A DNA stretch of 64,000 nt, from positions 1 to 64,000 of the forward strand of contig NZ_PVUE01000006.1 of the NCBI RefSeq assembly GCF_003003235.1. The letters run 5' to 3'. The translations under genes and the position numbers were made by a program. This document shows, in pieces, positions 1 through 8,394 of the stretch (position 1 is the first letter of the stretch; each line of letters begins with the position of its first letter). Source of the DNA: Antricoccus suffuscus. Its GTDB lineage: Bacteria; Actinomycetota; Actinomycetes; Mycobacteriales; Antricoccaceae. The notes beneath the pieces are model-generated. The model worked only from the letters and a program-made list of their open reading frames with translations, did not search any database and was not told where the DNA came from.

Positions 1-1749
1 CTCGGCGACCTGCCCCTCCCCCACGCACGCGCGCTCGACCTCGCCCTCGACGCGCTGGCCGACACCGCCGACGCCGATGATCCGCGTACCCACGCGCAAC
101 GCCGTATCGACGCGCTGCTGGCCTGCGTGCTAGGACCCGCGGTATTCCACACCCACCCCGCCAAAACCACGAACCACCGAACCGACGGCGACGACGGTCG
201 AGGTCGCGGTCGCGGTCGCGGTCGCGGTCAGGACAATGAACCCGGCGACACCGGCCAGTACCGCGACCACCGAACCGGCGGCGGCGGTCGCGGTGATAGT
301 GCCACAGACCACGGCAATGACTGCACCCCCGGCGGGACTGGTACCGACAGTGAGACCGGTACAGACAGTGAGACCGGTACAGACAGCGGCACCGGTACCG
401 ACAGCGGCACCGGTAACGACAGTGACGCGCCGGCGTGGCCGGCGCCGCGAGACGAAGACGAACCGGCAGCGGACTACGGCCACGGACAACCCGACGACCG
501 CGCTCACGACACCGAGGCACCAACGAGAAACAACAACAACGCCGGTAGCAACGACAGCAAGGCCGAGACCGAAAACGAGACCAAGATCGAGGCCGACGCC
601 GACATGGTGGATCTCGACGCGGACGAACAGAACCCCTACCGCGCACTACCACTACCGATATTCGACGACCGAGACGAACCCCAACCCGATCCGCACACCC
701 CCGACAACGACGACGCGGACCCACTCACCCGCGCCCTATGGGACCCCGACGACCGTGGCGTGTTCGCGTTGATCGACCCAGCAGAGGCCGAACGAGTCAC
801 CGAACTCTGGGACCTGATCCGGCAACTCGCCGCCCACATCAACCTCACCATCCCCACCCCACCAGAGGTGCATTTGGATGTCACGATCCCGGTCGACCTC
901 CTCGCCGGCAGCGACCACGCCACCAATCCCGACACCAGCACCACCAGCCCCGACCCAAACAGAAGCCACGCACACGACGACGGGAGCAGTCTGCCTCCAG
1001 ACACCGACAGCCCACCCGACCGCGGCGACCAGCCGCCAAATCCGGATAACCGGAACAACAGACCACCCGACCCAGGGGTTCACGACACTGACCGCGACGG
1101 TAGTAACAGCATCGGATGCGATCAGCCATGCCTGGACATCGACGAGACCGCCAGCCAAACCGCGCACCCACCCGACCAGTCAGATCCCGTCGACACCAGC
1201 ACCAACGACGTCCGAAGCAGCAGCGGCGGTGATCCGAGCTGCCCACACACCGGAACGACCCGGTGGCGCGCCGGTGACCTCATCGATGAACGGCACGCCG
1301 CGATCATCGACGGCATCGGACCGGTCGACCCCGACCTCGCCCGCCACCTCGCCGCCGACGCCCGCTGGCGCCGGGTCCTTCACGACCCAGTCACCGGCAT
1401 CGTCTACGACGTCGGGAAGACCCGCTACCGGCCACCAGCAGACATGCGCCGCCGCGTCATCACCCGGGACGTGACGTGCCGCTTCCCCGGCTGCGCCCGC
1501 ACAGCCGAGTACTGCCACCTCGACCACGTTATTGAATACCCGAACGGGCCGACCGCCGACACGAACCTGATCGCGCTGTGTGAACTCCACCACCGAGTGA
1601 AACACCAAACCGGATGGCGACTAGTCCTCCACGACGACGCGAGTATCGACTGGACCAGTCCCACCGGCCGCCGCTACACCACCTACCCGCCAGGACGTAA
1701 AACACCACCCCGCCGCACCACGCGCAACAAGAAGAAAACCGCCGCCTAA
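1..1749 (+). CDS. DUF222/HNH endonuclease-domain protein, 5' end cut off by the window edge
   Basis: The reading frame is open from base 1, so the GTG at 127 is internal and the gene begins before the window. The first ~45 codons (LALDALADTADAD...QRRIDALLACV) look like the end of a DUF222 domain. A long acidic, low-complexity linker rich in D, G, T, N and P follows. The C-terminal ~110 residues form an HNH module with a CxxC-like start (CRFPGCARTAEYCHLDHV), the central H-D-H and a LCELHHRVKH motif. DUF222/HNH proteins are abundant multicopy genes in actinobacteria; nuclease activity is inferred from the HNH residues, and the biological role is not established. The linker is unusually long and contains two DNA-level tandem repeats. 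The stop is followed by a convergent intergenic region. Confidence 0.85.
   Translation, partial: LGDLPLPHARALDLALDALADTADADDPRTHAQRRIDALLACVLGPAVFHTHPAKTTNHRTDGDDGRGRGRGRGRGQDNEPGDTGQYRDHRTGGGGRGDSATDHGNDCTPGGTGTDSETGTDSETGTDSGTGTDSGTGNDSDAPAWPAPRDEDEPAADYGHGQPDDRAHDTEAPTRNNNNAGSNDSKAETENETKIEADADMVDLDADEQNPYRALPLPIFDDRDEPQPDPHTPDNDDADPLTRALWDPDDRGVFALIDPAEAERVTELWDLIRQLAAHINLTIPTPPEVHLDVTIPVDLLAGSDHATNPDTSTTSPDPNRSHAHDDGSSLPPDTDSPPDRGDQPPNPDNRNNRPPDPGVHDTDRDGSNSIGCDQPCLDIDETASQTAHPPDQSDPVDTSTNDVRSSSGGDPSCPHTGTTRWRAGDLIDERHAAIIDGIGPVDPDLARHLAADARWRRVLHDPVTGIVYDVGKTRYRPPADMRRRVITRDVTCRFPGCARTAEYCHLDHVIEYPNGPTADTNLIALCELHHRVKHQTGWRLVLHDDASIDWTSPTGRRYTTYPPGRKTPPRRTTRNKKKTAA
196..231 (+). repeat. 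6-bp tandem repeat (GGTCGC) inside the DUF222/HNH gene
   Basis: Six consecutive 6-bp units GGTCGA, GGTCGC x4, GGTCAG encode an Arg-Gly dipeptide run (GRGRGRGRG). It is in frame, so gain or loss of units would change linker length without a frameshift. Confidence 0.9.
337..426 (+). repeat. 18-bp tandem repeat, five units, in the DUF222/HNH linker
   Basis: Five adjacent 18-bp units (337-354, 355-372, 373-390, 391-408, 409-426) of the form ACCGGTACAGACAGTGAG with a few substitutions each. They encode TGTDSE/TGTDSG hexapeptides. The repeat is in frame and lies between the DUF222 remnant and the HNH module. Confidence 0.9.
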
Positions 1750-1866
1750 ACCAGGTGACTCCATACCTCGGCGTGATCTGCACGATCCGCCTGATCGGCA
1801 TCCAGCGCTGCGACCGGCGCGACCACGAATCAGCGCACAGACATGCGCGGCTAACGGGTCTCGGAT

Positions 1867-1898
1867 CCCCCGAATCGATTCGCTTCGCTCACTCGGGG
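1867..1898. terminator. GC-rich hairpin in the 249-bp convergent gap 1750-1998
   Basis: CCCCGA and TCGGGG arms flank a segment that itself contains the 10-bp palindrome GAATCGATTC. There is no T tract. It sits between the converging DUF222/HNH gene and ppm1, so a T-less bidirectional terminator is plausible. I see no gene or RNA in the rest of the gap. Confidence 0.4.
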
Positions 1899-1998
1899 CA
1901 AGTCCCTAGCTCTCTCCACCAACGAGGGCAACTCGCGAGCAAGTTCGACCAGCGGAGGACCAGGAGTATCCACATTTCGGCTGCCGAGTGAGCTGCGA

Positions 1999-2799
1999 TC
2001 AATCAGTGTTAGGGGTGCGTCTGAAGGATCGTGAGACCGCGCGTCGTACCTGCGTGAAACGGTCTGCGATGCCCCAGCGAGTCACGTTGACCAGCGACTC
2101 GAAAAAGACGCCGCCCGACATTTTGCTGTCTCCAACGGTACGTTCGACAAAGGTGATCGGTACTTCGCGCACCGTGAATCCAGCGCGCACCACTCGTCTT
2201 GACACGTCGATTTGGAAGCAGTAGCCGGTCGATTCCACAGATGTCAGATCCACCGTCCGCAGTACGCCGGCTCGGTAGGCGCGAAACCCGGACGTTGCAT
2301 CGTTGAGATCGATTGCCAGCATTATCCGCACGTAACGGTTGGCCGCGCGTGAGAGCCATACGCGCGACCTTGACCAGTCACGTACGTCGCCGCCAGCCAC
2401 CCATCGGGCACCGACAACCGCGTCGACGCCGTGCAGGCCGGCCAGTAGCGCGGGTAGTTCTTCGGGCTGATGCGAACCGTCTGCGTCCATCTCCACGATG
2501 ATCGTGTAGTCGTGATCGAGCGCCCAGTGGAAGCCCGCGACGTAGGCGCGTCCGAGCCCTTCTTTGCCCTGCCGATGCAGGACATGGACTTGCCGGTCCT
2601 CGGCACTCAGGTTGTCGGCAAGTGCACCGGTACCGTCCGGCGAGTTGTCGTCCACAATGAGGATGTCGGCCGCACGCAACTCGTGACGCACCCTGGCCAC
2701 GGTTCCTTCGAGGTTGCCAACTTCGTCGTACGTCGGGATCACGATCAGGATTCGCTCAATCGGAGTGAGACCTCCGGTCCGCGGGTCAGGAACGCTCAC
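1999..2799 (-). CDS. ppm1: Polyprenol monophosphomannose synthase (GT2 family)
   Basis: Family GT2 glycosyltransferase that transfers mannose from GDP-mannose to polyprenol phosphate at the cytoplasmic membrane, supplying the donor for lipoglycan and glycoprotein mannosylation. From the chosen start, motifs include IPTYDE (residue ~21), DDNSPDGT (~50), the metal-binding DADGSHQPEE (~105) and a VVGARWV segment. There is no C-terminal membrane domain. I chose the GTG at 2799 because GTGA overlaps the lnt stop by 4 bp, the usual translational coupling; an upstream extension to 2937 would lie inside lnt and lacks family similarity. At 266 aa it matches single-domain Ppm1. In M. tuberculosis this domain is fused to Lnt; here the two are separate genes. 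Confidence 0.9.
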   Translation of the reverse strand: MSVPDPRTGGLTPIERILIVIPTYDEVGNLEGTVARVRHELRAADILIVDDNSPDGTGALADNLSAEDRQVHVLHRQGKEGLGRAYVAGFHWALDHDYTIIVEMDADGSHQPEELPALLAGLHGVDAVVGARWVAGGDVRDWSRSRVWLSRAANRYVRIMLAIDLNDATSGFRAYRAGVLRTVDLTSVESTGYCFQIDVSRRVVRAGFTVREVPITFVERTVGDSKMSGGVFFESLVNVTRWGIADRFTQVRRAVSRSFRRTPNTD

Positions 2800-4433
2800 G
2801 TCACCACCGCGTCGGCAGCCGTCATCTCGACAGGATCGGCACTCTTCTCGCGGGACCTTCGTCGGGTGCGTGGACGCCGAAGAAATCCGATCACGATCCC
2901 ACACAGCGCGGCCACACACATCAGGTATTCCGGCCACGGACCGACCCAGGCCGCGACCGTGGTCGTGCTCATCAGCGGCACGGTGCCGACGTACTTTGCA
3001 GGTTCGTACAGGCCCGACTTGTCGATGACCGTGCCGTCCGGCAGGATGATGCCGCTGATTCCGCTGGTTGACGCCGACAGGACCGTGCGATCAAACTCGA
3101 TTGCCCGCAGCCGGCTCATCGCGAACTGCTGTGCCGCCTCGTTAGTGTGCCCAAACGTCGCATTGTTGGTCTGTACGGTCAGGATCTTTGCGCCGTCCCT
3201 GACCGTGTCCGCGACCAGTCCGTCGTACGCCACCTCGAAGCAGATGACGTCGCCGAGCACAAACGGCTTCGCGCCGTCCCGGGCGATGTTAAAGGTGCCC
3301 ACCCGTTTTCCGGCGAGGAAGTCCGCGCGCACCTCATCGACCATCGGGGTGATCTTGCGGAAGAACGAACGGTACGGGATGTACTCGGCGAACGGCGCCG
3401 GATGCCGCTTCACGTACTTCTGCCCAGGACCAGGCTTCGCGGCATTACTAGGCCACCACATCACGGCCATGTTCAGCGGGTGATCGCCTGGGCCATTAGC
3501 AACGGCACCGACCAGAATCGGCGCATTGACCGCATCGGCGGCCGCCTGAATCTCAGTCGACGCGTCTTCATTCACAAACGGGTCGATGTCCGACGAATTC
3601 TCGGGCCACAGTACGACGGTCGGCTGCGGCGACTTGCCCGAGTCGATATCGGCGGCCAGTTTGAAGGTCTCCTTGACGTGATTATCGAGTACGGCGCGGC
3701 GCTGCGCGTTGAACTCGAGCCCTTCACGCGGCACGTTGCCCTGGATAACCGCGACGACAGTGGTCGGCACTTTGGAATCGCTGCCACTGTTGATCGTGAG
3801 CCAGCCGAGCGAACCGAGCAGCGGGATGAGCAACGCGCAGCCGGCTACGACCAGCACCGGCCGGGTGAATGTCGTGCGCCAATTCGGTCGCCTTGTCGAG
3901 CGGAAACCCGCCTGCGCACGAATCCATGCTTCGGCAAGCAGAAACCCACACAGGGCGACCATCGCCGACAGCAGAGGTATGCCGCCGTACGCGACCCAAG
4001 GAGTGAACGGCCCCGCGTCCTGACTGAAGCCGAGCCGACCCCACGGGAACCCACCAAACAAGTAGCGGGAACGCAGCGCCTCCATCCCGACCCAGGCGCA
4101 AGCAGCCCAGACAGGCCAGACACGGAGCCGGAAGATCGCCACCAGTGCCGGTCCGAGGAAGCCGACGAACACCGATTGATACACCGCCAGCGCTGTCCAC
4201 GGCAGCCAGCCGAGGAACTCCCCCGCCCACGCGATATGCGGCACGAAAAACGCCATACCGAACACGAACGCAACGAGGTACGCCGTACGGGCACGCAGAC
4301 CACGCACCGACAGTGCCAGCAAGAGCGGGCCGGCAACCGCCAGCGGACGCAACGCACCCGCCGGAGGAAAGGACAACGCCATCAGCAACCCGCCGGCAAC
4401 CGCGACGACGATCGCGACAATGAAACGCCGCAC
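2796..4433 (-). CDS. lnt: Apolipoprotein N-acyltransferase
   Basis: Integral membrane enzyme that N-acylates the N-terminal cysteine of lipoproteins. The first half has several hydrophobic segments (FIVAIVVAVAGGLLMAL, LVAFVFGMAFFVPHIA, VFVGFLGPALVAIF and others). The second half is a nitrilase-type domain with the expected triad contexts: Glu in VVLWPENSS, Lys in KRHPAPFAEYIP and Cys in LGDVICFEVAYDG. A last hydrophobic helix and a basic tail follow. The GTG at 4433 has a good ribosome site (GAGGAAAGG about 7 nt upstream), so I prefer it to the ATG at 4505; this gives 545 aa. The stop overlaps the ppm1 start. Confidence 0.9.
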   Translation of the reverse strand: MRRFIVAIVVAVAGGLLMALSFPPAGALRPLAVAGPLLLALSVRGLRARTAYLVAFVFGMAFFVPHIAWAGEFLGWLPWTALAVYQSVFVGFLGPALVAIFRLRVWPVWAACAWVGMEALRSRYLFGGFPWGRLGFSQDAGPFTPWVAYGGIPLLSAMVALCGFLLAEAWIRAQAGFRSTRRPNWRTTFTRPVLVVAGCALLIPLLGSLGWLTINSGSDSKVPTTVVAVIQGNVPREGLEFNAQRRAVLDNHVKETFKLAADIDSGKSPQPTVVLWPENSSDIDPFVNEDASTEIQAAADAVNAPILVGAVANGPGDHPLNMAVMWWPSNAAKPGPGQKYVKRHPAPFAEYIPYRSFFRKITPMVDEVRADFLAGKRVGTFNIARDGAKPFVLGDVICFEVAYDGLVADTVRDGAKILTVQTNNATFGHTNEAAQQFAMSRLRAIEFDRTVLSASTSGISGIILPDGTVIDKSGLYEPAKYVGTVPLMSTTTVAAWVGPWPEYLMCVAALCGIVIGFLRRPRTRRRSREKSADPVEMTAADAVVT

Positions 4434-4533
4434 TAAGCTGCCTTTCCTCGAGCTGCAGAAGTTGACAATCGGCCAACGGGAACGGTCGTTGGTCGAACGA
4501 CCCATCGTCTCACGCTTCGTGTATGCGCGTTGC

Positions 4534-6111
4534 TCAGTTAGGGATCAAGCCGGTGTTGTGTACGACGCGTCCGCCGGCAATCGTTGCCGCGCAGGTCGGT
4601 GCGGCGAAACCCTCCGCCGTAGGCAAAACGATGCCCTCGGTATCCCAGACCGCGACGTATGCGGGAGCCCCAGTTCGCAGAGTCCCCGCACCGCCGTCGC
4701 GGCGCAACGCCCGCCACCCGCCGCGGGTCATAGCCGAGAACGCCGCGCGGGCCGAGATCCGTTGATCGTGCGTGCGGTGAAATACTGCCGCCTGCACCGA
4801 GGCCCACGGGTCGAGTGGTGTGACCGGAGCATCCGAGCCGAACGCCAGCGGTACGCCGGCCGCGCGCAAGGTGGCGATCGGGTTGAGTAACGCGGAACGC
4901 TCGCCAAGCCGCTGGCGGTACATCGAGTCATCGCCGCCCCATGCCCGGTCGAACATGGGCTGCATAGAGGCGACCAGACCGAGCCTGGACATCGTCGTGA
5001 TCTGCGCGCCCGTCACCATCTCGCAGTGTTCAATCCGGTGCGACAGCCCGCGTACCGCTGCCTCCCCCAGCTCGTTCGCGACCTCACTGATGCCGTCGAT
5101 CACCGCACCCACCGCGACGTCCCCGATGGCGTGAAATCCGGCTTGAATGCCCGCGAGCGTGCATGCGCGCACGTGACTGGCAACCTGTTCTTTCGACAGC
5201 CATAGATGCCCCGTGCCGGCGTCGTCGGCGTACGGCGTGGATAGTGCGGCAGTGTGTGAGCCGATTGCACCGTCACAGAAGAGGTCGCCACCTGCGCCGG
5301 CCAGTCCGAGTTCGGTGACGATGTCGGTCCGCCCTAGTTCTCCCCAGTAGGCCGCGGCGTCGATGGTGTCCGGCGAATCCGCGAGTCGCAGCAGCGCCTC
5401 CATGTCGGCCTCACCAGATATGGTCGGGCCCGCCATCTCGACGATCAGGCCAATCCCGAGCTGTGCGCACCGATCAAGTGTCGCCCGCTGCGCAGCAGTT
5501 CGTTGCGTGCTGGTGAGCTGTTCGCCGGCGTACTGGTGCACGAGGGTGTACGCCGCCAGTCGCAGATGCGCGCTGCCGGCTTCCTCCGGCGCACCCAGCG
5601 CTCCGTGAACGCCAGCGACACGGTCTCGGAGACGAGAAGAGACCAGTCCCGAGTGCGCGTCGATCCGAGTCAGGTAGATCTGCCGGTCACCGCACGCGGC
5701 GTCGAGCTCGGCAAGCGTCGGCGGCTCGTTTTCCGGCCACTGCGTTTCGTCCCAGCCTTGACCGGTCAGCACGGAGTCGGTGTCCGCCGACTCGCAGTAA
5801 GTCGCGACCATGTGTAACGCCTCGGCCTTGGACCGGGCCGCCGTGAGGTCCAGGCCGAGGATCGACTGACCGGTGCCGGTCGCGTGCACGTGACTGTCGA
5901 CGAACGCCGGCGTGACGAGCCGGCCGCCTAGGTCGACGACACGGTCGGCCACGTGCCGTGGAGCGTCGTCCTCGCTACCGACCCAGCCAATGGAATCGCC
6001 CTCAATCAGCAAGGCTGTCGAAGGCGTCGTCGTACTCGGTTCGTCGATCCGTCCGTTGTGGAACAGGATGCTCGGGGAATGCGCGGGCATCTCCCGATGA
6101 TGTCGCATCAC
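4534..6111 (-). CDS. Amidohydrolase family protein (YtcJ-like)
   Basis: Metal-dependent hydrolase of the amidohydrolase superfamily, 525 aa. Visible features are an N-terminal small beta-domain (ILFHNGRID), the metal-binding FVDSHVHATGTGQS, the histidine-rich HAIGDVAVGAVIDG and RIEHCEMV segments, and the late AFGSDAPVTPLDPW with the catalytic-type Asp, typical of the YtcJ/Amidohydro_3 branch. The substrate is unknown. The start is uncertain: GTG 6111, ATG 6108 and ATG 6090 (MPAHSPSILF) are all possible, and none has a clearly spaced ribosome site. It lies between lnt and a peptidase gene, all on the minus strand. Confidence 0.8.
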   Translation of the reverse strand: MMRHHREMPAHSPSILFHNGRIDEPSTTTPSTALLIEGDSIGWVGSEDDAPRHVADRVVDLGGRLVTPAFVDSHVHATGTGQSILGLDLTAARSKAEALHMVATYCESADTDSVLTGQGWDETQWPENEPPTLAELDAACGDRQIYLTRIDAHSGLVSSRLRDRVAGVHGALGAPEEAGSAHLRLAAYTLVHQYAGEQLTSTQRTAAQRATLDRCAQLGIGLIVEMAGPTISGEADMEALLRLADSPDTIDAAAYWGELGRTDIVTELGLAGAGGDLFCDGAIGSHTAALSTPYADDAGTGHLWLSKEQVASHVRACTLAGIQAGFHAIGDVAVGAVIDGISEVANELGEAAVRGLSHRIEHCEMVTGAQITTMSRLGLVASMQPMFDRAWGGDDSMYRQRLGERSALLNPIATLRAAGVPLAFGSDAPVTPLDPWASVQAAVFHRTHDQRISARAAFSAMTRGGWRALRRDGGAGTLRTGAPAYVAVWDTEGIVLPTAEGFAAPTCAATIAGGRVVHNTGLIPN

Positions 6112-6146
6112 CAGGTGACCTGCCCGACCGGATCGGTTCGAAACAT

Positions 6147-7286
6147 CTACCCCGGCAGGGCGACGAGGGCGTGATCACGGTTGTTGAGTCGTCGTACCGA
6201 GTCGTCGGTGCACACGACGATGTCCTCGATCCGGGCGCCGTACCGACCCTCCAGGTAGATGCCGGGCTCGATAGAAAATGCCATTCCCGCCTCGATCGTC
6301 CGATCGTTGCCTTCGACAATGTAAGGATGCTCGTGCACCTCAAGCCCGATCCCGTGTCCGGTGCGGTGCAAGAAGTGCTCACCGTGACCGGCCGTGGTAA
6401 TGATTTCGCGGGCCGTCGCGTCGATCTCTTCAGCGGTCACGCCGGGCCGGACGAACTGTACGGCGGCTTCTTGTGCGGACTGCAGTACGTCGTAGAACTC
6501 GCTCACCTCTTTGGTCGGCTCACCACCAACGACGTAGGTGCGGGTGCTGTCGGAGCAATAGCCGTCCGGCATGGTCCCGCCGATGTCGACGACCACGACG
6601 TCCCCGGCACTGATGACCCGATCGGCGTACTCGTGGTGCGGGCTTGCGCCGTTGGGCCCCGAACCGACGATCGTGAAGTCGACGGTGGCGTGACCGCTGG
6701 CCCGGATCGCCGCCGCGATCTCATGAGCGACCTGCCTCTCGGCCATACCGACTTTCAGAAGTTCGCCCATCTGCGCATGCACGGAGTCAATCGCGTCGCC
6801 GGCACGCGCAAGAGCCTCGACCTCGACCTCAGACTTGACCATCCGCATCGCTGCCATGATCGTCGCCGCGCTGGTGAGCTTCGCGTCGGGCGCGGCGTAG
6901 TGGATTCCGAAAAGGTGCTGCGCCCACATCCTGTCTGCCACGGCAATCGCGCGGGGTCGATCGGTGGGCCGCGGGACCAGGTCCACCACCATGTCGGACG
7001 GGTTGTCGGTCTCGTCCCACCCTCGTACCTCGACACCGAGCCCCGCGGCCACGCTCGCGGCGGCAAGGGATTTTTCCAGCGTCGGCGCGATGAGCATTGG
7101 CGTCCCGGACGCCGGTACGACGAGGCAGGTCAGCCGCTCGCTGAGCATCGCGTCGTACCCCGTGAGATAGCGAAGGTCGGCGCCCGGAGTCAGGACGACG
7201 GCGTCGGCTGCGGATTCGGCGACTAGGCGTGCCACCTTGTCGAGCCGGGCACGAATTTCTTCAGGGCTATCCGGTGCGAGCGTCAT
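6147..7286 (-). CDS. M24 family metallopeptidase (Xaa-Pro dipeptidase/aminopeptidase)
   Basis: Cytoplasmic creatinase-fold peptidase, likely a proline dipeptidase. It has an N-terminal creatinase domain (LTPGADLRYLTGYD) and a C-terminal pita-bread domain with metal ligands in VVVVDIGGTMPDGYCSDSTR (Asp, Asp), HRTGHGIGLEVHEHP (His), SIEPGIY (Glu) and GARIEDIVV (Glu). All five ligand positions appear intact. I chose ATG 7286 (MTLAPDSPEEIRARL) over ATG 7304 because the six extra residues look non-family; this gives 379 aa. Its position before the exonuclease gene and the DUF4333 gene matches the M. tuberculosis pepE-Rv2090-Rv2091c order. Confidence 0.88.
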   Translation of the reverse strand: MTLAPDSPEEIRARLDKVARLVAESAADAVVLTPGADLRYLTGYDAMLSERLTCLVVPASGTPMLIAPTLEKSLAAASVAAGLGVEVRGWDETDNPSDMVVDLVPRPTDRPRAIAVADRMWAQHLFGIHYAAPDAKLTSAATIMAAMRMVKSEVEVEALARAGDAIDSVHAQMGELLKVGMAERQVAHEIAAAIRASGHATVDFTIVGSGPNGASPHHEYADRVISAGDVVVVDIGGTMPDGYCSDSTRTYVVGGEPTKEVSEFYDVLQSAQEAAVQFVRPGVTAEEIDATAREIITTAGHGEHFLHRTGHGIGLEVHEHPYIVEGNDRTIEAGMAFSIEPGIYLEGRYGARIEDIVVCTDDSVRRLNNRDHALVALPG

Positions 7287-7384
7287 GTAATGAGCGTGCC
7301 ACATTACGGCGCCAGTGACACCTGCCTCGGGGTGAATTGAGAGCGCCAGGCTGCGTCGTCGGTGACACCAGCCTCACCGGTGAA

Positions 7385-7390
7385 TACAGT
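7385..7390 (+). promoter_or_regulatory. -10 box TACAGT for a leaderless exonuclease transcript
   Basis: TACAGT is followed by exactly 6 nt (GGCACG) and the GTG at 7397, which has no ribosome site. This spacing is what leaderless actinobacterial mRNAs show. Confidence 0.6.
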
Positions 7391-7396
7391 GGCACG

Positions 7397-8347
7397 GTGA
7401 CCACGATGCTGCTCGATAGCGCTAGCCTCTACTTCCGCGCGTACTACGGCGTACCCGACACGTTGAAGGGGCCGAACGGCGCGCCCAACAACGCGATCCG
7501 CGGATTCCTCGACATGATCGCGCGGTTGGTCAGCGACCGCCGGCCCGATGGGCTCGTCGCGTGTCTCGACTACGACTGGCGGCCGGCGTTTCGGGTCGAG
7601 GCGATTCCGTCGTACAAAGCGCATCGTGTCGCCGAGGACGGCTCCGATGGCGCCGAGGAAGTGCCCGACGATCTCTCCCCGCAAGTGCCGGTCATCATCG
7701 AAACCCTTGCCGCACTCGGGATCTGCACGGTAGGCGTCGAAGGCTTCGAAGCCGACGACGTCATCGGCACGCTCGCGCAGACGTTGCCCGGACCGATCGA
7801 GGCCGTCACCGGCGATCGGGACCTGTTCCAGTTGGTCGACGACGATCGAGGCGTGCGCGTGGTCTACACGGCACGGGGTATGTCCAACCTCGAGGTTCTC
7901 ACTAATCCCGACCTGGTCGCGAAGTACGGCGTACGAGGTGACCAGTACGTCGACTTCGCGGTCATGCGTGGCGATCCGTCCGACGGGCTGCCCGGCGTAC
8001 CCGGGATCGGCGAAAAGACTGCTGCGCGGCTGATCGAGGCGTACGGCGACCTTGCTGCGATTCGGGCGGCCGCCGCCGACCCGGCCGACAAAGGACCGTT
8101 GAAACCGAAACAGCGCGAGAACCTCATCGCGTCGAGCGATTACCTCGACGTCGCCAACCGTGTGGTCGAGGTGCGCGGCGACCTGACAATCGACATCGAC
8201 CCGACGTTGCCTACGAAACCAGCGGACCCTGAAGCCCTCGGCGTCCTGGGGCGGACCTGGGGTATCGAGTCGTCGCTACGCCGGATCGCCGATGCGCTTC
8301 AACACGGACCTTCTGACCGGCCGCCCACGCAATCGGGGCCGATCTAG
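7397..8347 (+). CDS. Stand-alone 5'-3' exonuclease (PolA N-terminal domain-like, FEN fold)
   Basis: Structure-specific 5' nuclease resembling the N-terminal domain of DNA polymerase I, 316 aa from the chosen start. It has the acidic metal site MLLDSASLYFRAYYG, CLDYDWRPAFR followed by the arch region SYKAHR, GFEADDVIGTLA, TGDRDLFQLV and the helix-3-turn-helix GVPGIGEKTAARLI. No polymerase domain follows. A role in Okazaki flap or repair processing is inferred from the family. I chose GTG 7397 because a TANNNT box stands 6 nt before it; ATG 7406 is an alternative. The orthologous position in M. tuberculosis is Rv2090. Confidence 0.9.
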   Translation: MTTMLLDSASLYFRAYYGVPDTLKGPNGAPNNAIRGFLDMIARLVSDRRPDGLVACLDYDWRPAFRVEAIPSYKAHRVAEDGSDGAEEVPDDLSPQVPVIIETLAALGICTVGVEGFEADDVIGTLAQTLPGPIEAVTGDRDLFQLVDDDRGVRVVYTARGMSNLEVLTNPDLVAKYGVRGDQYVDFAVMRGDPSDGLPGVPGIGEKTAARLIEAYGDLAAIRAAAADPADKGPLKPKQRENLIASSDYLDVANRVVEVRGDLTIDIDPTLPTKPADPEALGVLGRTWGIESSLRRIADALQHGPSDRPPTQSGPI

Positions 8348-8376
8348 TCGCCCGGATGCGACTTGACCGGCCCCGA
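8333..8376. terminator. Nested bidirectional hairpin between converging genes
   Basis: A perfect 9-bp outer stem (TCGGGGCCG / CGGCCCCGA) encloses a perfect 6-bp inner stem (AGTCGC / GCGACT) with a 6-nt loop; 4-nt internal loops separate them. It overlaps the exonuclease stop codon and lies 18 bp from the stop of the converging DUF4333 gene. There is no T tract on either strand, as in the T-less terminators described for actinobacteria. Confidence 0.7.
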
Positions 8377-8394
8377 GAGTGCGGCTGTGGTTAG

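Noticed and set aside
5958-7226. 422-codon plus-strand open frame opposite the M24 peptidase gene
   Set aside because: Overlaps two real genes antisense; composition of a shadow frame.
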